Shown in pieces: positions 1 to 6,467 of a stretch of DNA of 16,454 bases. Position 1 is the first letter of the stretch, and each line of letters opens with the position of its first letter. The position numbers were made by a program, and so were the translations under genes. Source of the stretch: Thermoplasmatota archaeon (GTDB taxonomy: Archaea; Thermoplasmatota; E2; DHVEG-1). The notes under the pieces were generated by a model. It saw only the letters and a program-made list of their open reading frames with translations, made no database searches and was not told the DNA's origin. The DNA lies in contig JAUWYM010000002.1 in NCBI GenBank assembly GCA_030615845.1, positions 1-16,454 of the forward strand, given 5' to 3'.

Positions 1-224
1 AGAAACTCTCTACCTTTACCGTTGGGCATAGATTTAGTAAGCTCTACATAAAACTCTCTTTGAGACGATTCTTTTAATCCCGTACGCCAGTGTGCTCCAC
101 AACTTTCACATTCCATCTGAAAAATTTTATGAGTTATCCACGAGATATAATTCACTTTACCATCACAAAAAGGACAAATCGGTATCTCAATTGCTCTAGG
201 TGATTTCCCATCTTTCTTTTGCAT
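1..224 (-). CDS. Zinc-ribbon protein, C-terminus cut off by the window edge
   Basis: An open frame runs on the minus strand from an ATG at 224-222 off the left end, giving at least 74 residues. The protein begins MQKKDGKSPRAIEIP and then has two cysteine knuckles, CPFC (about residues 17-20) and CESCG (about 39-43), followed by AHW. This spacing is typical of a two-knuckle zinc ribbon. The start is supported by a purine-rich GGGGATGGG just upstream and a TATA-like stretch at 263-272. Family and function are not recognised. It is the last of several small zinc-ribbon genes reading leftward. Confidence 0.6.
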   Translation of the reverse strand, partial: MQKKDGKSPRAIEIPICPFCDGKVNYISWITHKIFQMECESCGAHWRTGLKESSQREFYVELTKSMPNGKGREF

Positions 225-262
225 TTTCCCATCCCCTGACTACAATTCAATAACTGCTAGTT

Positions 263-272
263 ATTTAAAAAT
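263..272 (-). promoter_or_regulatory. TATA-like box for the partial zinc-ribbon gene
   Basis: On the minus strand this reads ATTTTTAAAT. Its centre lies about 43 nt before the ATG at 224, so transcription would start near 241 and leave a leader of about 17 nt carrying the GGGGATGGG ribosome-binding region. Confidence 0.35.
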
Positions 273-294
273 CCGTACTACTCTACTTTTCCAC

Positions 295-438
295 TTAAAG
301 ATACTTTGTCCGTATCAATGTGTTACCACAATTGGGACATGTGATATCGCCCAAACCTCTGTCCTTAACATTATCTTCATTTCCTTTACTGGAAAAAGGT
401 AAACGCCAACCACATGTATTGCATTCAATGTGAATCAA
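295..438 (-). CDS. 47-residue zinc-ribbon protein, TTG start
   Basis: A short minus-strand gene of 47 codons. The start is a TTG at 438-436, chosen because a strong ribosome-binding site, AGAGGAGGC, lies a few bases upstream and there is no suitable ATG. The protein carries CNTCG (residues 6-10) and CPNCG (residues 34-38), a two-knuckle zinc ribbon, and almost nothing else. It follows the zinc-ribbon gene at 495-644 by 56 nt and may be cotranscribed with it. Function unknown; such mini zinc ribbons bind nucleic acid or proteins in other archaea, but nothing here says which. Confidence 0.6.
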   Translation of the reverse strand: MIHIECNTCGWRLPFSSKGNEDNVKDRGLGDITCPNCGNTLIRTKYL

Positions 439-494
439 TCTTTGCCTCCTCTAAAATACAATTTCACAACCGTCTTTTCATTAATGCAATGCGT

Positions 495-644
495 TTAAAC
501 GAGATATCTACTCCTACTAAATCCAAGAATGCTTTCGCAGTGTGGACACATATACATTATTTCCCTTTTAGACCCTACTCCTCTTGTCTCGGTTTTAACA
601 TCATTAATGCTTACTTTTTGTTTACAGTATGGACAATTTCCCAT
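495..644 (-). CDS. 49-residue zinc-ribbon protein
   Basis: The ATG at 644-642 is preferred over an upstream in-frame start at 677 because GGAGGAGG lies just before it. The 49-residue product starts MGNCPYCKQKVSINDV and has CPYC (residues 4-7) and CPHC (residues 33-36), with the C-terminal segment ILGFSRSRYLV. This looks like a complete stand-alone zinc ribbon. A TATA box at 686-693 fits a leader of about 20 nt. It heads a possible pair with the 47-residue zinc-ribbon gene downstream. Function not recognised. Confidence 0.7.
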   Translation of the reverse strand: MGNCPYCKQKVSINDVKTETRGVGSKREIMYMCPHCESILGFSRSRYLV

Positions 645-685
645 ATTTTCCTCCTCCAAATCTGTATTTCGTAACAAATAATCCC

Positions 686-693
686 TTATAAAA
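686..693 (-). promoter_or_regulatory. TATA box for the 49-residue zinc-ribbon gene
   Basis: The minus strand reads GGTTTTATAAGGG around this position. Transcription would start about 26 nt downstream, near 664, leaving a leader of about 20 nt that includes the GGAGGAGG ribosome-binding site. Confidence 0.5.
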
Positions 694-729
694 CCTGTTT
701 CTACCTTTGCTTTGTATAATAACTTAAAT

Positions 730-1032
730 CTATATTTTTATGCTAAAAAAACTGATTATAAAAAAAATGAGAGTTAGAAGTACTAGAATTATACCAACTC
801 CGAAAGAGATTTTTCCAATATATATATCTCCATTTTTAATGTCAACCCTGCTTAGAATAACTGTTAAAAAAGACAAAATAAGAAGAATTATCAAAGCTTG
901 ATAGTAGAAGAAAAGCACAAGATATAGTGTAGCAAAAATTAATCCTAATTTACTATAATATCTACCTTCCCAAGGCTGCGGAGTATAACCCCGTGGTTGA
1001 AAACCTTCAAATTCATCTTCAATAGTATCCAT
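730..1032 (-). CDS. Small membrane protein, 100 residues
   Basis: The ATG at 1032-1030 follows a GGTGATGGG ribosome-binding region. The first 28 residues are hydrophilic and acidic (MDTIEDEFEGFQPRGY), followed by a long hydrophobic block (about residues 28-61, probably two membrane segments) and a second one (about 74-98). No domain is recognised. A 20-bp repeat at 1065-1084, also present upstream of the next gene (1104-1310), lies in its upstream region and overlaps a TATA-like TTAATA. It belongs to a leftward row of small membrane-protein and zinc-ribbon genes. Confidence 0.6.
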   Translation of the reverse strand: MDTIEDEFEGFQPRGYTPQPWEGRYYSKLGLIFATLYLVLFFYYQALIILLILSFLTVILSRVDIKNGDIYIGKISFGVGIILVLLTLIFFIISFFSIKI

Positions 1033-1064
1033 CCCATCACCAACAGTTGAATCATTTTCCTAAT

Positions 1065-1084
1065 ATTAACATTTTTGGAGGAAA
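1065..1084 (-). repeat. 20-bp direct repeat, copy 1, in a putative promoter
   Basis: Identical over 20 bases to 1337-1356. Read on the minus strand it ends in AAAAATGTTAAT and sits 33 nt before the start codon of the membrane-protein gene at 730-1032, at the place expected for BRE plus TATA elements of a short-leader archaeal promoter. Confidence 0.75.
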
Positions 1085-1103
1085 GAAAAAAACAAGTGAA
1101 TAT

Positions 1104-1310
1104 TTAATAAATCAACTTTTCAATTTTACTATCTAATTTCCAAATTGCAAAATTGCCTAAAGCAACAACTACTATCAACAATGGCAATAATAAATACCAT
1201 GGTAAAATTCTATGTAATCCTAAACGAAAAAAGATTATCAATAGCCCTAAAAAGGATGCAAACGTCCAATATATCATTAGATATTTCGTATCCCAAATCC
1301 GATGTTCCAT
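1104..1310 (-). CDS. Small membrane protein, 68 residues
   Basis: The product is MEHRIWDTKYLMIYWTF followed by two hydrophobic segments (about residues 10-30 and 36-58) and a charged tail, LDSKIEKLIY. The frame also has a TTG at 1334, but the ATG at 1310-1308 is preferred because GGAGAT precedes it and because the second copy of the 20-bp repeat (1337-1356) then lies at promoter distance. Probably a small two-span inner-membrane protein; no family recognised. Confidence 0.5.
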   Translation of the reverse strand: MEHRIWDTKYLMIYWTFASFLGLLIIFFRLGLHRILPWYLLLPLLIVVVALGNFAIWKLDSKIEKLIY

Positions 1311-1336
1311 TTTATCTTTGTAATCTCCAGTCAATT

Positions 1337-1356
1337 ATTAACATTTTTGGAGGAAA
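1337..1356 (-). repeat. 20-bp direct repeat, copy 2, in a putative promoter
   Basis: Perfect copy of 1065-1084. It ends 27 nt before the preferred start of the 68-residue membrane-protein gene, nearly the same distance as copy 1 has from its own gene. Confidence 0.75.
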
Positions 1357-1369
1357 TCAATCTAAACAA

Positions 1370-1573
1370 CTATTTTTTCAAAATTTGTAAAAAGAGTTCA
1401 CGATACGACTGTCGGTTATCATCCCCACATACTTCATAGTAGTGTTTCCAACTCCAACCACGTGTTTTGTATTCTTGTTTCATACGTGGATACAGATAGA
1501 AATACAATACAAGGAAAATGATTAGGGTGAATATTCCTGCTAAGATTTCCACGATTAGTTTATTCAAAATCAT
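1370..1573 (-). CDS. Single-span membrane protein, 67 residues
   Basis: The product begins MILNKLIVEILAG, has one strong membrane span (about residues 7-29) and then a positively charged, probably cytoplasmic tail (YPRMKQEYKTRGWSWKHYYE). The ATG at 1573-1571 overlaps the last 14 nt of the upstream 49-residue gene, suggesting translational coupling. An in-frame TTG at 1597 is an alternative start; neither has a clear ribosome-binding site. Function unknown. Confidence 0.55.
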   Translation of the reverse strand: MILNKLIVEILAGIFTLIIFLVLYFYLYPRMKQEYKTRGWSWKHYYEVCGDDNRQSYRELFLQILKK

Positions 1574-1709
1574 TTGGTTTGAAGATGTGGGATGCAACCA
1601 TCATAGGCATTACATAATAACCTTCGTTCATTGCCTTATCAACAATGTCAATCTTTCTCGTAAAAATCTTTTTATCTCCCTCGGTCCAATGCCAAATAAT
1701 TCCTGACAT
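1560..1709 (-). CDS. 49-residue soluble protein of unknown function
   Basis: A short minus-strand gene starting at ATG 1709-1707, right after the ribosome-binding site AGAGGGGT, with an in-frame stop just upstream that fixes the start. The product starts MSGIIWHWTEGDKKIFTRK and ends HIFKPNDFE; it has no membrane span and no cysteine pairs. It overlaps the following single-span membrane-protein gene by 14 nt, so the two are probably translated together. A TATA-like ATAAATTTAAT around 1752-1763 would give a leader of about 20 nt. Not recognised. Confidence 0.55.
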   Translation of the reverse strand: MSGIIWHWTEGDKKIFTRKIDIVDKAMNEGYYVMPMMVASHIFKPNDFE

Positions 1710-1896
1710 ACCCCTCTATCCTATGTTGGAAGTATTGAATATCAAATTGCATTATTAAATTTATCTTTTTGCAAAAACTTATACTTAGGCTGATTTCATT
1801 TCTGCTTAAACTATTTGTTTAACGTTTTATACTCAAAACCAATTTACTAGGATATAGTGTACATATACAGCAAAAAACTCAACCCTGTTCCCACAC

Positions 1897-2037
1897 CTAA
1901 ATCAACCCTTCCGCCACTAATGGATTAATCCATCCACAAAAGCATCTCTCAGCATCGGGTTCAATTCGATTGCCACATTCAGGGCACGTTATGAATCCGT
2001 CTGTTATCGCTTCTTCTTCACAAATGAGATAAAACAT
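1897..2037 (-). CDS. 46-residue zinc-ribbon protein
   Basis: The ATG at 2037-2035 opens a 46-codon frame: MFYLICEEEAITDGFI, then CPECG (residues 18-22) and CFCGW (residues 32-36), then a short tail ending VAEGLI. The two knuckles form a compact zinc ribbon. There is no spaced ribosome-binding site (AAGG abuts the ATG), but an AT-rich TATA-like element about 30-40 nt upstream would give a leaderless or very short-leader mRNA. It is divergent from nac, sharing the 2038-2198 promoter region. Confidence 0.55.
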   Translation of the reverse strand: MFYLICEEEAITDGFITCPECGNRIEPDAERCFCGWINPLVAEGLI

Positions 2038-2133
2038 CCTTGAAAATTTAAAGTTTGCTCGGATAAACTAAATATAACATAAAACCTATATCATCCTCTA
2101 AGAAGAAAATATATATTGTTTCAATAGGGGAAA

Positions 2134-2141
2134 AATATAAT
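2134..2141 (+). promoter_or_regulatory. TATA box for nac
   Basis: AAAATATAAT about 60 nt before the nac start. Transcription would begin near 2163 with a leader of about 35 nt containing GAGAGGT at 2184-2190. A second candidate, CTATATAT at 2164-2171, would give a much shorter leader. Confidence 0.4.
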
Positions 2142-2198
2142 CCTCGTTAGTTTAAGGAATAACCTATATATCCTTCGAAATTAGAGAGGTACGTTTGT

Positions 2199-2534
2199 AT
2201 GATACCTGGAAAGATAAACCCAAGACAAATGAATCAAATGATGCGTAGACTTGGGATAAGTGTAAAAAATATCGATAATGTCGAAAAAATAATAATTCAA
2301 ACAGATTCGAAAGAATACATTTTTGAAAATGCTGAAGTATCAGTTATGGAGGCTCAGGGGCAGAAGACCTATCAAATTATAGGAAACCCCATAATCAAAG
2401 AGAGATCTGAAGATACCCTCAAAGAAGATATTAAACTTGTAATGGATCAGACAGGAAAATCAGAAGAAGAAGCAAAAAAAACACTTAAAGAAACAAACGG
2501 CGACATCGCTGAGGCAATACTCAAACTCTCCTAG
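2199..2534 (+). CDS. nac: Nascent polypeptide-associated complex protein (archaeal NAC)
   Basis: A 111-residue protein of the usual archaeal NAC length. It opens MIPGKINPRQMNQMMRRLGI, continues with the NAC domain (about residues 10-68, with the IIIQTDSKEYIFENAEVSVM stretch) and ends with a UBA-like helical domain (about 74-111, VMDQTGKSEEEAKKTL, NGDIAEAILKL). Archaeal NAC is a homodimer that binds ribosomes and shields emerging nascent chains in the cytoplasm. The ribosome-binding site GAGAGGT lies 8 nt upstream. It is followed after 19 nt by a DUF167-type gene, and they probably form one operon with the Toprim gene. Confidence 0.95.
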   Translation: MIPGKINPRQMNQMMRRLGISVKNIDNVEKIIIQTDSKEYIFENAEVSVMEAQGQKTYQIIGNPIIKERSEDTLKEDIKLVMDQTGKSEEEAKKTLKETNGDIAEAILKLS

Positions 2535-2553
2535 TAAGATATGAATTGATAGT

Positions 2554-2874
2554 ATGAATTGCAAACATGCAATTAGTCTTTCAAAAAATGAAGTGTTAAT
2601 AAAAATACATGTGACTGCTGGTTCTTCTCAATCTCTTTTTCCAGCTGGCTATAATAATTGGCGTCATTGGATAGAAATAAAAGTAAAAGCAGCAGCAAAA
2701 GAAAATAAAGCCAATAATGAAGTAATAACTAAAATTGCAGAATATTTCAATCGTTCATCAAAAGATATTTCTATTGTATCTGGACAAAAAGGAAGAGAGA
2801 AAATCATTTCAATTAAAAATGTATCAATCAAAAATGTTTGCAGCAAAATTGAGGGGTCCTTGCATGGATTATGA
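2554..2874 (+). CDS. DUF167/YggU-family protein
   Basis: A 106-residue protein with the layout of the DUF167 (UPF0235, YggU) family: an N-terminal strand IKIHVTAGSSQS, the core IKVKAAAKENKANNEVI (about residues 42-58), then IAEYFNRSSKDISIVSG and a basic GREKIISI strand. The length and motif order match the family, whose biochemical role is not established. The start ATG has only a weak ribosome-binding site. The last 11 nt overlap the Toprim gene, so the two are probably translationally coupled. Confidence 0.85.
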   Translation: MNCKHAISLSKNEVLIKIHVTAGSSQSLFPAGYNNWRHWIEIKVKAAAKENKANNEVITKIAEYFNRSSKDISIVSGQKGREKIISIKNVSIKNVCSKIEGSLHGL

Positions 2875-3256
2875 AAAATCCTTGGAAGATTTAGAAAAAG
2901 CACTCTTAGAACTTAGAGAAGAAAACAAAACAGTACCAATTATCGTAGAGGGAAATAAAGATATAGCGGCGTTACGAAAACTGGATATGTCAGGTGAGAT
3001 AATTCGTTTTAATACAGGAATGTCAATTCCAGATTTTTGTGATATGATTTCTCAGAAATACAATAGTATTATTCTTCTAACAGATTGGGATAGAAAAGGT
3101 GGTTATCTCTGCTCTACGATAAAGAAGAATCTAGAAAGCCGAGTAACATGCAACACAAAATATCGAGAGATTTTTGCAAAAAGATCTATGATTCGTACTC
3201 TTGAAGGATTGCCTTCATGGATTGAGACACTAAAAAAGAAGGTTAGATTAGATTAA
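2864..3256 (+). CDS. Small Toprim-domain protein
   Basis: A 130-residue protein that is essentially one Toprim domain: the glutamate motif IIVEGNKD (E29), a central strand region and the DxD motif LLTDWDRKGG (D74, D76). Toprim domains coordinate divalent metal for cleavage or transfer at phosphodiester bonds (topoisomerases, DnaG primase, RNase M5, OLD nucleases). The ATG at 2864 was chosen because GAGGGG lies 7 nt upstream; the frame extends further upstream to 2735, inside the previous gene. Stand-alone archaeal Toprim proteins of this size are known but their substrate is unclear; an RNase M5-like or primase-related role is only a possibility. Confidence 0.85.
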   Translation: MDYEKSLEDLEKALLELREENKTVPIIVEGNKDIAALRKLDMSGEIIRFNTGMSIPDFCDMISQKYNSIILLTDWDRKGGYLCSTIKKNLESRVTCNTKYREIFAKRSMIRTLEGLPSWIETLKKKVRLD

Positions 3257-3285
3257 GTTATACTTTCAATTCTCTTAAGTAAGAA

Positions 3286-3293
3286 TATAAATA
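3286..3293 (+). promoter_or_regulatory. TATA box for the nre operon
   Basis: TATAAATA, 13 nt before the ATG at 3306. The expected transcription start, about 25 nt downstream, falls near 3313-3317, beyond the ATG and next to an in-frame GTG at 3318. This raises the possibility that the true start is that GTG. Confidence 0.45.
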
Positions 3294-3305
3294 GCTGAAA
3301 TTGAG

Positions 3306-4589
3306 ATGGGGGAAACGGTGCAAAACAATCTAAGAAGTAGTCAAAAAAAGCTTTTACCTGTTGAAAGAAGGAATTCCACAAGCATGTGTGCGTTATGCAG
3401 AGGCACAAAGATGCTTTGTGGGAAACTGCGATGTCCTGTTATTGTCCGATTTCATTCAAAAGCAAAACCTTTGGTGAGTTCATTACACCTTGAGGGTTCC
3501 TCGCCACCTAGTGTTTTTATTGGAAGAATAGGGTATCCAAAGGTTGCGATTGGTCCTATGATTCCTCCTGTTATGGGTGATACTTCTGAAATTGATACTC
3601 CAGAATTATGGTTAAATAAAAGCATTGATGATATTGTTGATTTTCGTTCTCAGCTGGTACGAGGGAAATTTACTGTTAATATTTCGGATGTTGAAAATCA
3701 CAATAGAGTTGTCGAGTTCACTCGAGAGCTTGCTATTTCGAAAAACTCTGTTTTTGCTGAGGCAATGTTTGAAAAAAAACAATATGGACGAGTGGCTTTT
3801 TATGACGAGATTCAACCTCATGGTCCCTCCGCACCCATTAAAACACTTGATATAACTAATCCAAAATACGAACAACATATTGAGAAAGCATTTTATGATA
3901 CAGATTTGAAATCAAAAGATGCTATTTTAGATATTTATAGAGGTGGTGTGAGAGTTTCAAAGATTCAACGTGCTTTCAGCGTGGGAGCTTTTGGAGTTAA
4001 AAAATATCGACGATTTGTTCCCACCCGCTGGAGTATTACTGCTGTTGACTCAACGATCGGTAAAGATTTAATGAAAAACACAAAGACATATCCCTATATC
4101 AACGAATATAGAATGTATTATCTTAATCAATTTGACAACCGCTGGATAGTACTAATGACGCCCTCTGAATGGCAGTATGAACTGATTGAAGCATGGTATC
4201 CAAATACGACGTGGAATCCTTACGGTCGAAGTATTTCAATGTTTAATAGTTATGAATTTTATGAAGGAAGAACAACCTATGCTGAGATTGGAGGATGTTA
4301 TTATGCAGCCCGACTTGCAGTGAATGAGTTACTCAATAAAGAACGGCGGCAAGCTGGCGTAGTGGTTATGCGAGAGGCACATCCAGGCTACATAATGCCT
4401 ATTGGGGTATGGAATGTTCGAGAGAGCGTGAGAAGTGCTTTAACTAGAGAATATCGGAGGTTTGACACGTTACAGGAAGCATTGGTTCATGCTTCGGAGA
4501 TTATGGATATACCACTTCAGAGATGGATTAGAAATAGTGCTGTTCTCAAAAATCAGCTATATCAAAAAAGATTGGAAGATTTTCTGTGA
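3306..4589 (+). CDS. nreA: Nre-family DNA repair protein with PIP motif
   Basis: A 427-residue protein of the archaeal Nre family. Visible landmarks are an N-terminal four-cysteine zinc site, CALCRGTKMLCGKLRCP (C28, C31, C38, C43), the conserved block SSPPSVFIGRIGYPKV soon after it, and the extreme C-terminus QKRLEDFL, which fits the PCNA-interacting motif QxxLxxFF/L. Work on haloarchaeal NreA links the family to resistance to DNA damage and to PCNA. The ATG at 3306 has a poor ribosome-binding site; GTG 3318 is an alternative and costs four residues. The stop overlaps the next gene's GTG start by 4 nt, so a radical SAM protein is made from the same message. Whether this is NreA or NreB cannot be told from sequence alone. 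Confidence 0.9.
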   Translation: MGETVQNNLRSSQKKLLPVERRNSTSMCALCRGTKMLCGKLRCPVIVRFHSKAKPLVSSLHLEGSSPPSVFIGRIGYPKVAIGPMIPPVMGDTSEIDTPELWLNKSIDDIVDFRSQLVRGKFTVNISDVENHNRVVEFTRELAISKNSVFAEAMFEKKQYGRVAFYDEIQPHGPSAPIKTLDITNPKYEQHIEKAFYDTDLKSKDAILDIYRGGVRVSKIQRAFSVGAFGVKKYRRFVPTRWSITAVDSTIGKDLMKNTKTYPYINEYRMYYLNQFDNRWIVLMTPSEWQYELIEAWYPNTTWNPYGRSISMFNSYEFYEGRTTYAEIGGCYYAARLAVNELLNKERRQAGVVVMREAHPGYIMPIGVWNVRESVRSALTREYRRFDTLQEALVHASEIMDIPLQRWIRNSAVLKNQLYQKRLEDFL

Positions 4590-5401
4590 TAGATATGAAG
4601 ACTAGAGAGGTTATGTGTAAAACTGCATTGTCACCTTCTTTGCTTCCTGATCTACATTATTCGTTGAATCCCTACAAAGGATGTCAACATAATTGTGCGT
4701 ATTGTTATGTTCCAAATGTATTGAGAATAAAAAGAGAAACATGGGGGCATTTTGTTGATGTGAAAACAAACATTCCGTTAATTCTGTCAAAGGAACTTAG
4801 AAAGAAAAAAAACGGTGTCGTGGGTATTTCCACAGTAACAGATCCATATCAACCAATTGAAAAGAAATATAGGATTACTCGCTATTGTTTAGAGCAGTTT
4901 TTGAAATATGATTTTCCAGTTCATATTCAGACAAAATCCTCACTTGTAACAAGAGATATCAATATTATTTCCAAGTTTTCTGATGCAGAACTGATGATGA
5001 GTATTGGAACACTTAATGATAATGAACGGAAACTTCTTGAACCCCATTCATCTTCCGTTACTGAGCGGCTTGATGCATTAAGAAAATATTCTGACATTGG
5101 AATTCAAACGAGTGTATTTTTTGGTCCTATTTATCCCACAATTTCAATCGATGATATACCTATGATTATCGATAGATTAATTGAGTCGGGTATCTCAGAA
5201 ATATGGATAGATACTTTAAACTTAAAACCAGGGATTTGGGACAACATTAAAAGAAAGCTGATTTACAATCAGAAAATGTACAAGGTTTTTTTAAAAAATG
5301 TGTTTGAAAATAAAGAATATTATAAAACATTAAGAAATGAAATTTTTAAGATAGGAAGATTAAGAAACATAAAGATTTTAGATGCTTTTCCAAAAAAATG
5401 A
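4586..5401 (+). CDS. Radical SAM protein, spore-photoproduct-lyase-like (SplB/COG1533 type)
   Basis: A 271-residue protein with the radical SAM cluster-binding motif CQHNCAYC (C33, C37, C40) in the context NPYKGCQHNCAYCYVP, which is characteristic of the SPL-like group, and the conserved TDPYQPIEKKYRITR at about residues 88-102. It should bind a 4Fe-4S cluster and cleave S-adenosylmethionine to a radical. Its target is unknown; the group includes spore photoproduct lyase but most members are uncharacterised. The GTG start overlaps the nre stop by 4 nt and has GGAAGAT upstream; an in-frame ATG lies 9 nt further on. Tight coupling with nre suggests a role in DNA damage handling, which is inference. 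Confidence 0.88.
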   Translation: MIDMKTREVMCKTALSPSLLPDLHYSLNPYKGCQHNCAYCYVPNVLRIKRETWGHFVDVKTNIPLILSKELRKKKNGVVGISTVTDPYQPIEKKYRITRYCLEQFLKYDFPVHIQTKSSLVTRDINIISKFSDAELMMSIGTLNDNERKLLEPHSSSVTERLDALRKYSDIGIQTSVFFGPIYPTISIDDIPMIIDRLIESGISEIWIDTLNLKPGIWDNIKRKLIYNQKMYKVFLKNVFENKEYYKTLRNEIFKIGRLRNIKILDAFPKK

Positions 5402-5402
5402 A

Positions 5403-5410
5403 TTTTTTTT
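5403..5410 (+). terminator. Oligo-T terminator after the radical SAM gene
   Basis: Eight consecutive T residues begin directly after the TGA stop. Archaeal RNA polymerase terminates at such T-runs without needing a hairpin, and a new promoter follows for the ribosomal protein gene. Confidence 0.5.
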
Positions 5411-5444
5411 ACAGAATTCTTGTGCATAATCAGCGTACTGCCAG

Positions 5445-5455
5445 TATATTTTAAG
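5445..5455 (+). promoter_or_regulatory. TATA-like box for the S3Ae gene
   Basis: TATATTTTAAG located about 65 nt before the ATG at 5516. Transcription would start near 5476, giving a leader of about 40 nt that ends with AGTGATA, a partial match to the anti-Shine-Dalgarno complement. Confidence 0.35.
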
Positions 5456-5515
5456 TATAAGAACTCCATTACTCCAAAAAATCTGATAATAAATATTGAA
5501 GAATAAGTGATATAT

Positions 5516-6430
5516 ATGGCAAAGGCGCGAGCAAGAACATCTGCAAGAAAGGTCAAAGATAAATGGAAAGCAAAAAACTGGTCTCAAGTACTTGCACCAT
5601 CCTTATTTGATAACGTTCCAGTATCTGAGACGTTATCAGATAGCCCAGAAAGTTTAATAGGTAGAGTAACTGAAATATCTATGCAGGACCTCACAAACGA
5701 TTTTAGAAAATCTCATATAAAACTATATTTTAAAATTGATAAAGTTGAAGATGGAAATGCCTACACACATTTCAAGGGACACGCCCTCACATCTGATTAT
5801 TTAAGGAGAATGATACGGAGAAGGAAATCACGTGTTGATGGCATCTATGATGTCGAAACAAAAGATGGAGCACATCTTAGAGTTAAACCATTTGCTATTA
5901 CTGAAAAACGTATTCAGAACTCACAAAAAAAGCTCATTCGAAGTGTCATGAAAGAAACTATTGTAAAAGGGGGTAAGGCAAAAACATTAAATGAGTTTCT
6001 CAAAGAAACATTAGAAGGGAAAATGGGAAGTGAGATTTATAAGAATTGTAAAAAGTTTTATCCTGTAAAAAGAGTTGAAATATTCAAAACAGAAATAAAC
6101 CAGTTACCAGCGATAGAAATCGAGGATAAAAAACCTAAAAAGAAGGAAGGAACTGAAGAGCCTAAAGAAGCTGAGAAAAAAGAAGAGAAAAAACCAAAAA
6201 CAAAAGAAAAGTTAACAGAAGATAAAGAATCCAAAACGAAAAAAGAGGAAATCAAAGCAAAAACTAAAGTAAAAAAAGAAGATATCAAAGAAGAAAAAGA
6301 AGTGAAAACAAAAGAAGAAAAGAAGGTAAAAAAACCAGCTTCTAAGAAAAAAGCTACAACTAAGAAAAAGGTTAAAACAACAACAAAGAAAAAAACTACC
6401 GCAAAAAAAACTAAAAAGGAATCAAAATAG
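5516..6430 (+). CDS. rps3ae: 30S ribosomal protein S3Ae with long charged C-terminal tail
   Basis: The N-terminus MAKARARTSARKVKDKWKAKNW and the body (GRVTEISMQDLTNDF, YTHFKGHALTSDYLRRMIRR) are those of archaeal ribosomal protein S3Ae (eS1), a small-subunit protein near the mRNA exit platform. The ATG at 5516 is preferred over an in-frame GTG at 5507 because it matches the family start. Family members are normally about 190-230 residues; this one is 304. The extra part, from about residue 204, is low complexity: first alternating Lys/Glu, then a nearly pure Lys/Thr/Ala stretch at about 272-304 resembling histone H1 tails. The tail is encoded by very A-rich DNA, and its role is unknown. Confidence 0.93.
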   Translation: MAKARARTSARKVKDKWKAKNWSQVLAPSLFDNVPVSETLSDSPESLIGRVTEISMQDLTNDFRKSHIKLYFKIDKVEDGNAYTHFKGHALTSDYLRRMIRRRKSRVDGIYDVETKDGAHLRVKPFAITEKRIQNSQKKLIRSVMKETIVKGGKAKTLNEFLKETLEGKMGSEIYKNCKKFYPVKRVEIFKTEINQLPAIEIEDKKPKKKEGTEEPKEAEKKEEKKPKTKEKLTEDKESKTKKEEIKAKTKVKKEDIKEEKEVKTKEEKKVKKPASKKKATTKKKVKTTTKKKTTAKKTKKESK

Positions 6431-6467
6431 TGATTTGAAACATCCATTTCTAATTTGAGATAAGTAC

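Noticed and set aside
1960..1990. GGTTCAATTCGATTGCC resembling a tRNA T-arm.
   Set aside because: No acceptor, D or anticodon stems can be drawn around it, and it lies inside a zinc-ribbon frame.
6127..6430. A-rich low-complexity DNA considered as a possible repeat array.
   Set aside because: It has no regular unit and is explained by the lysine-rich coding of the S3Ae tail.
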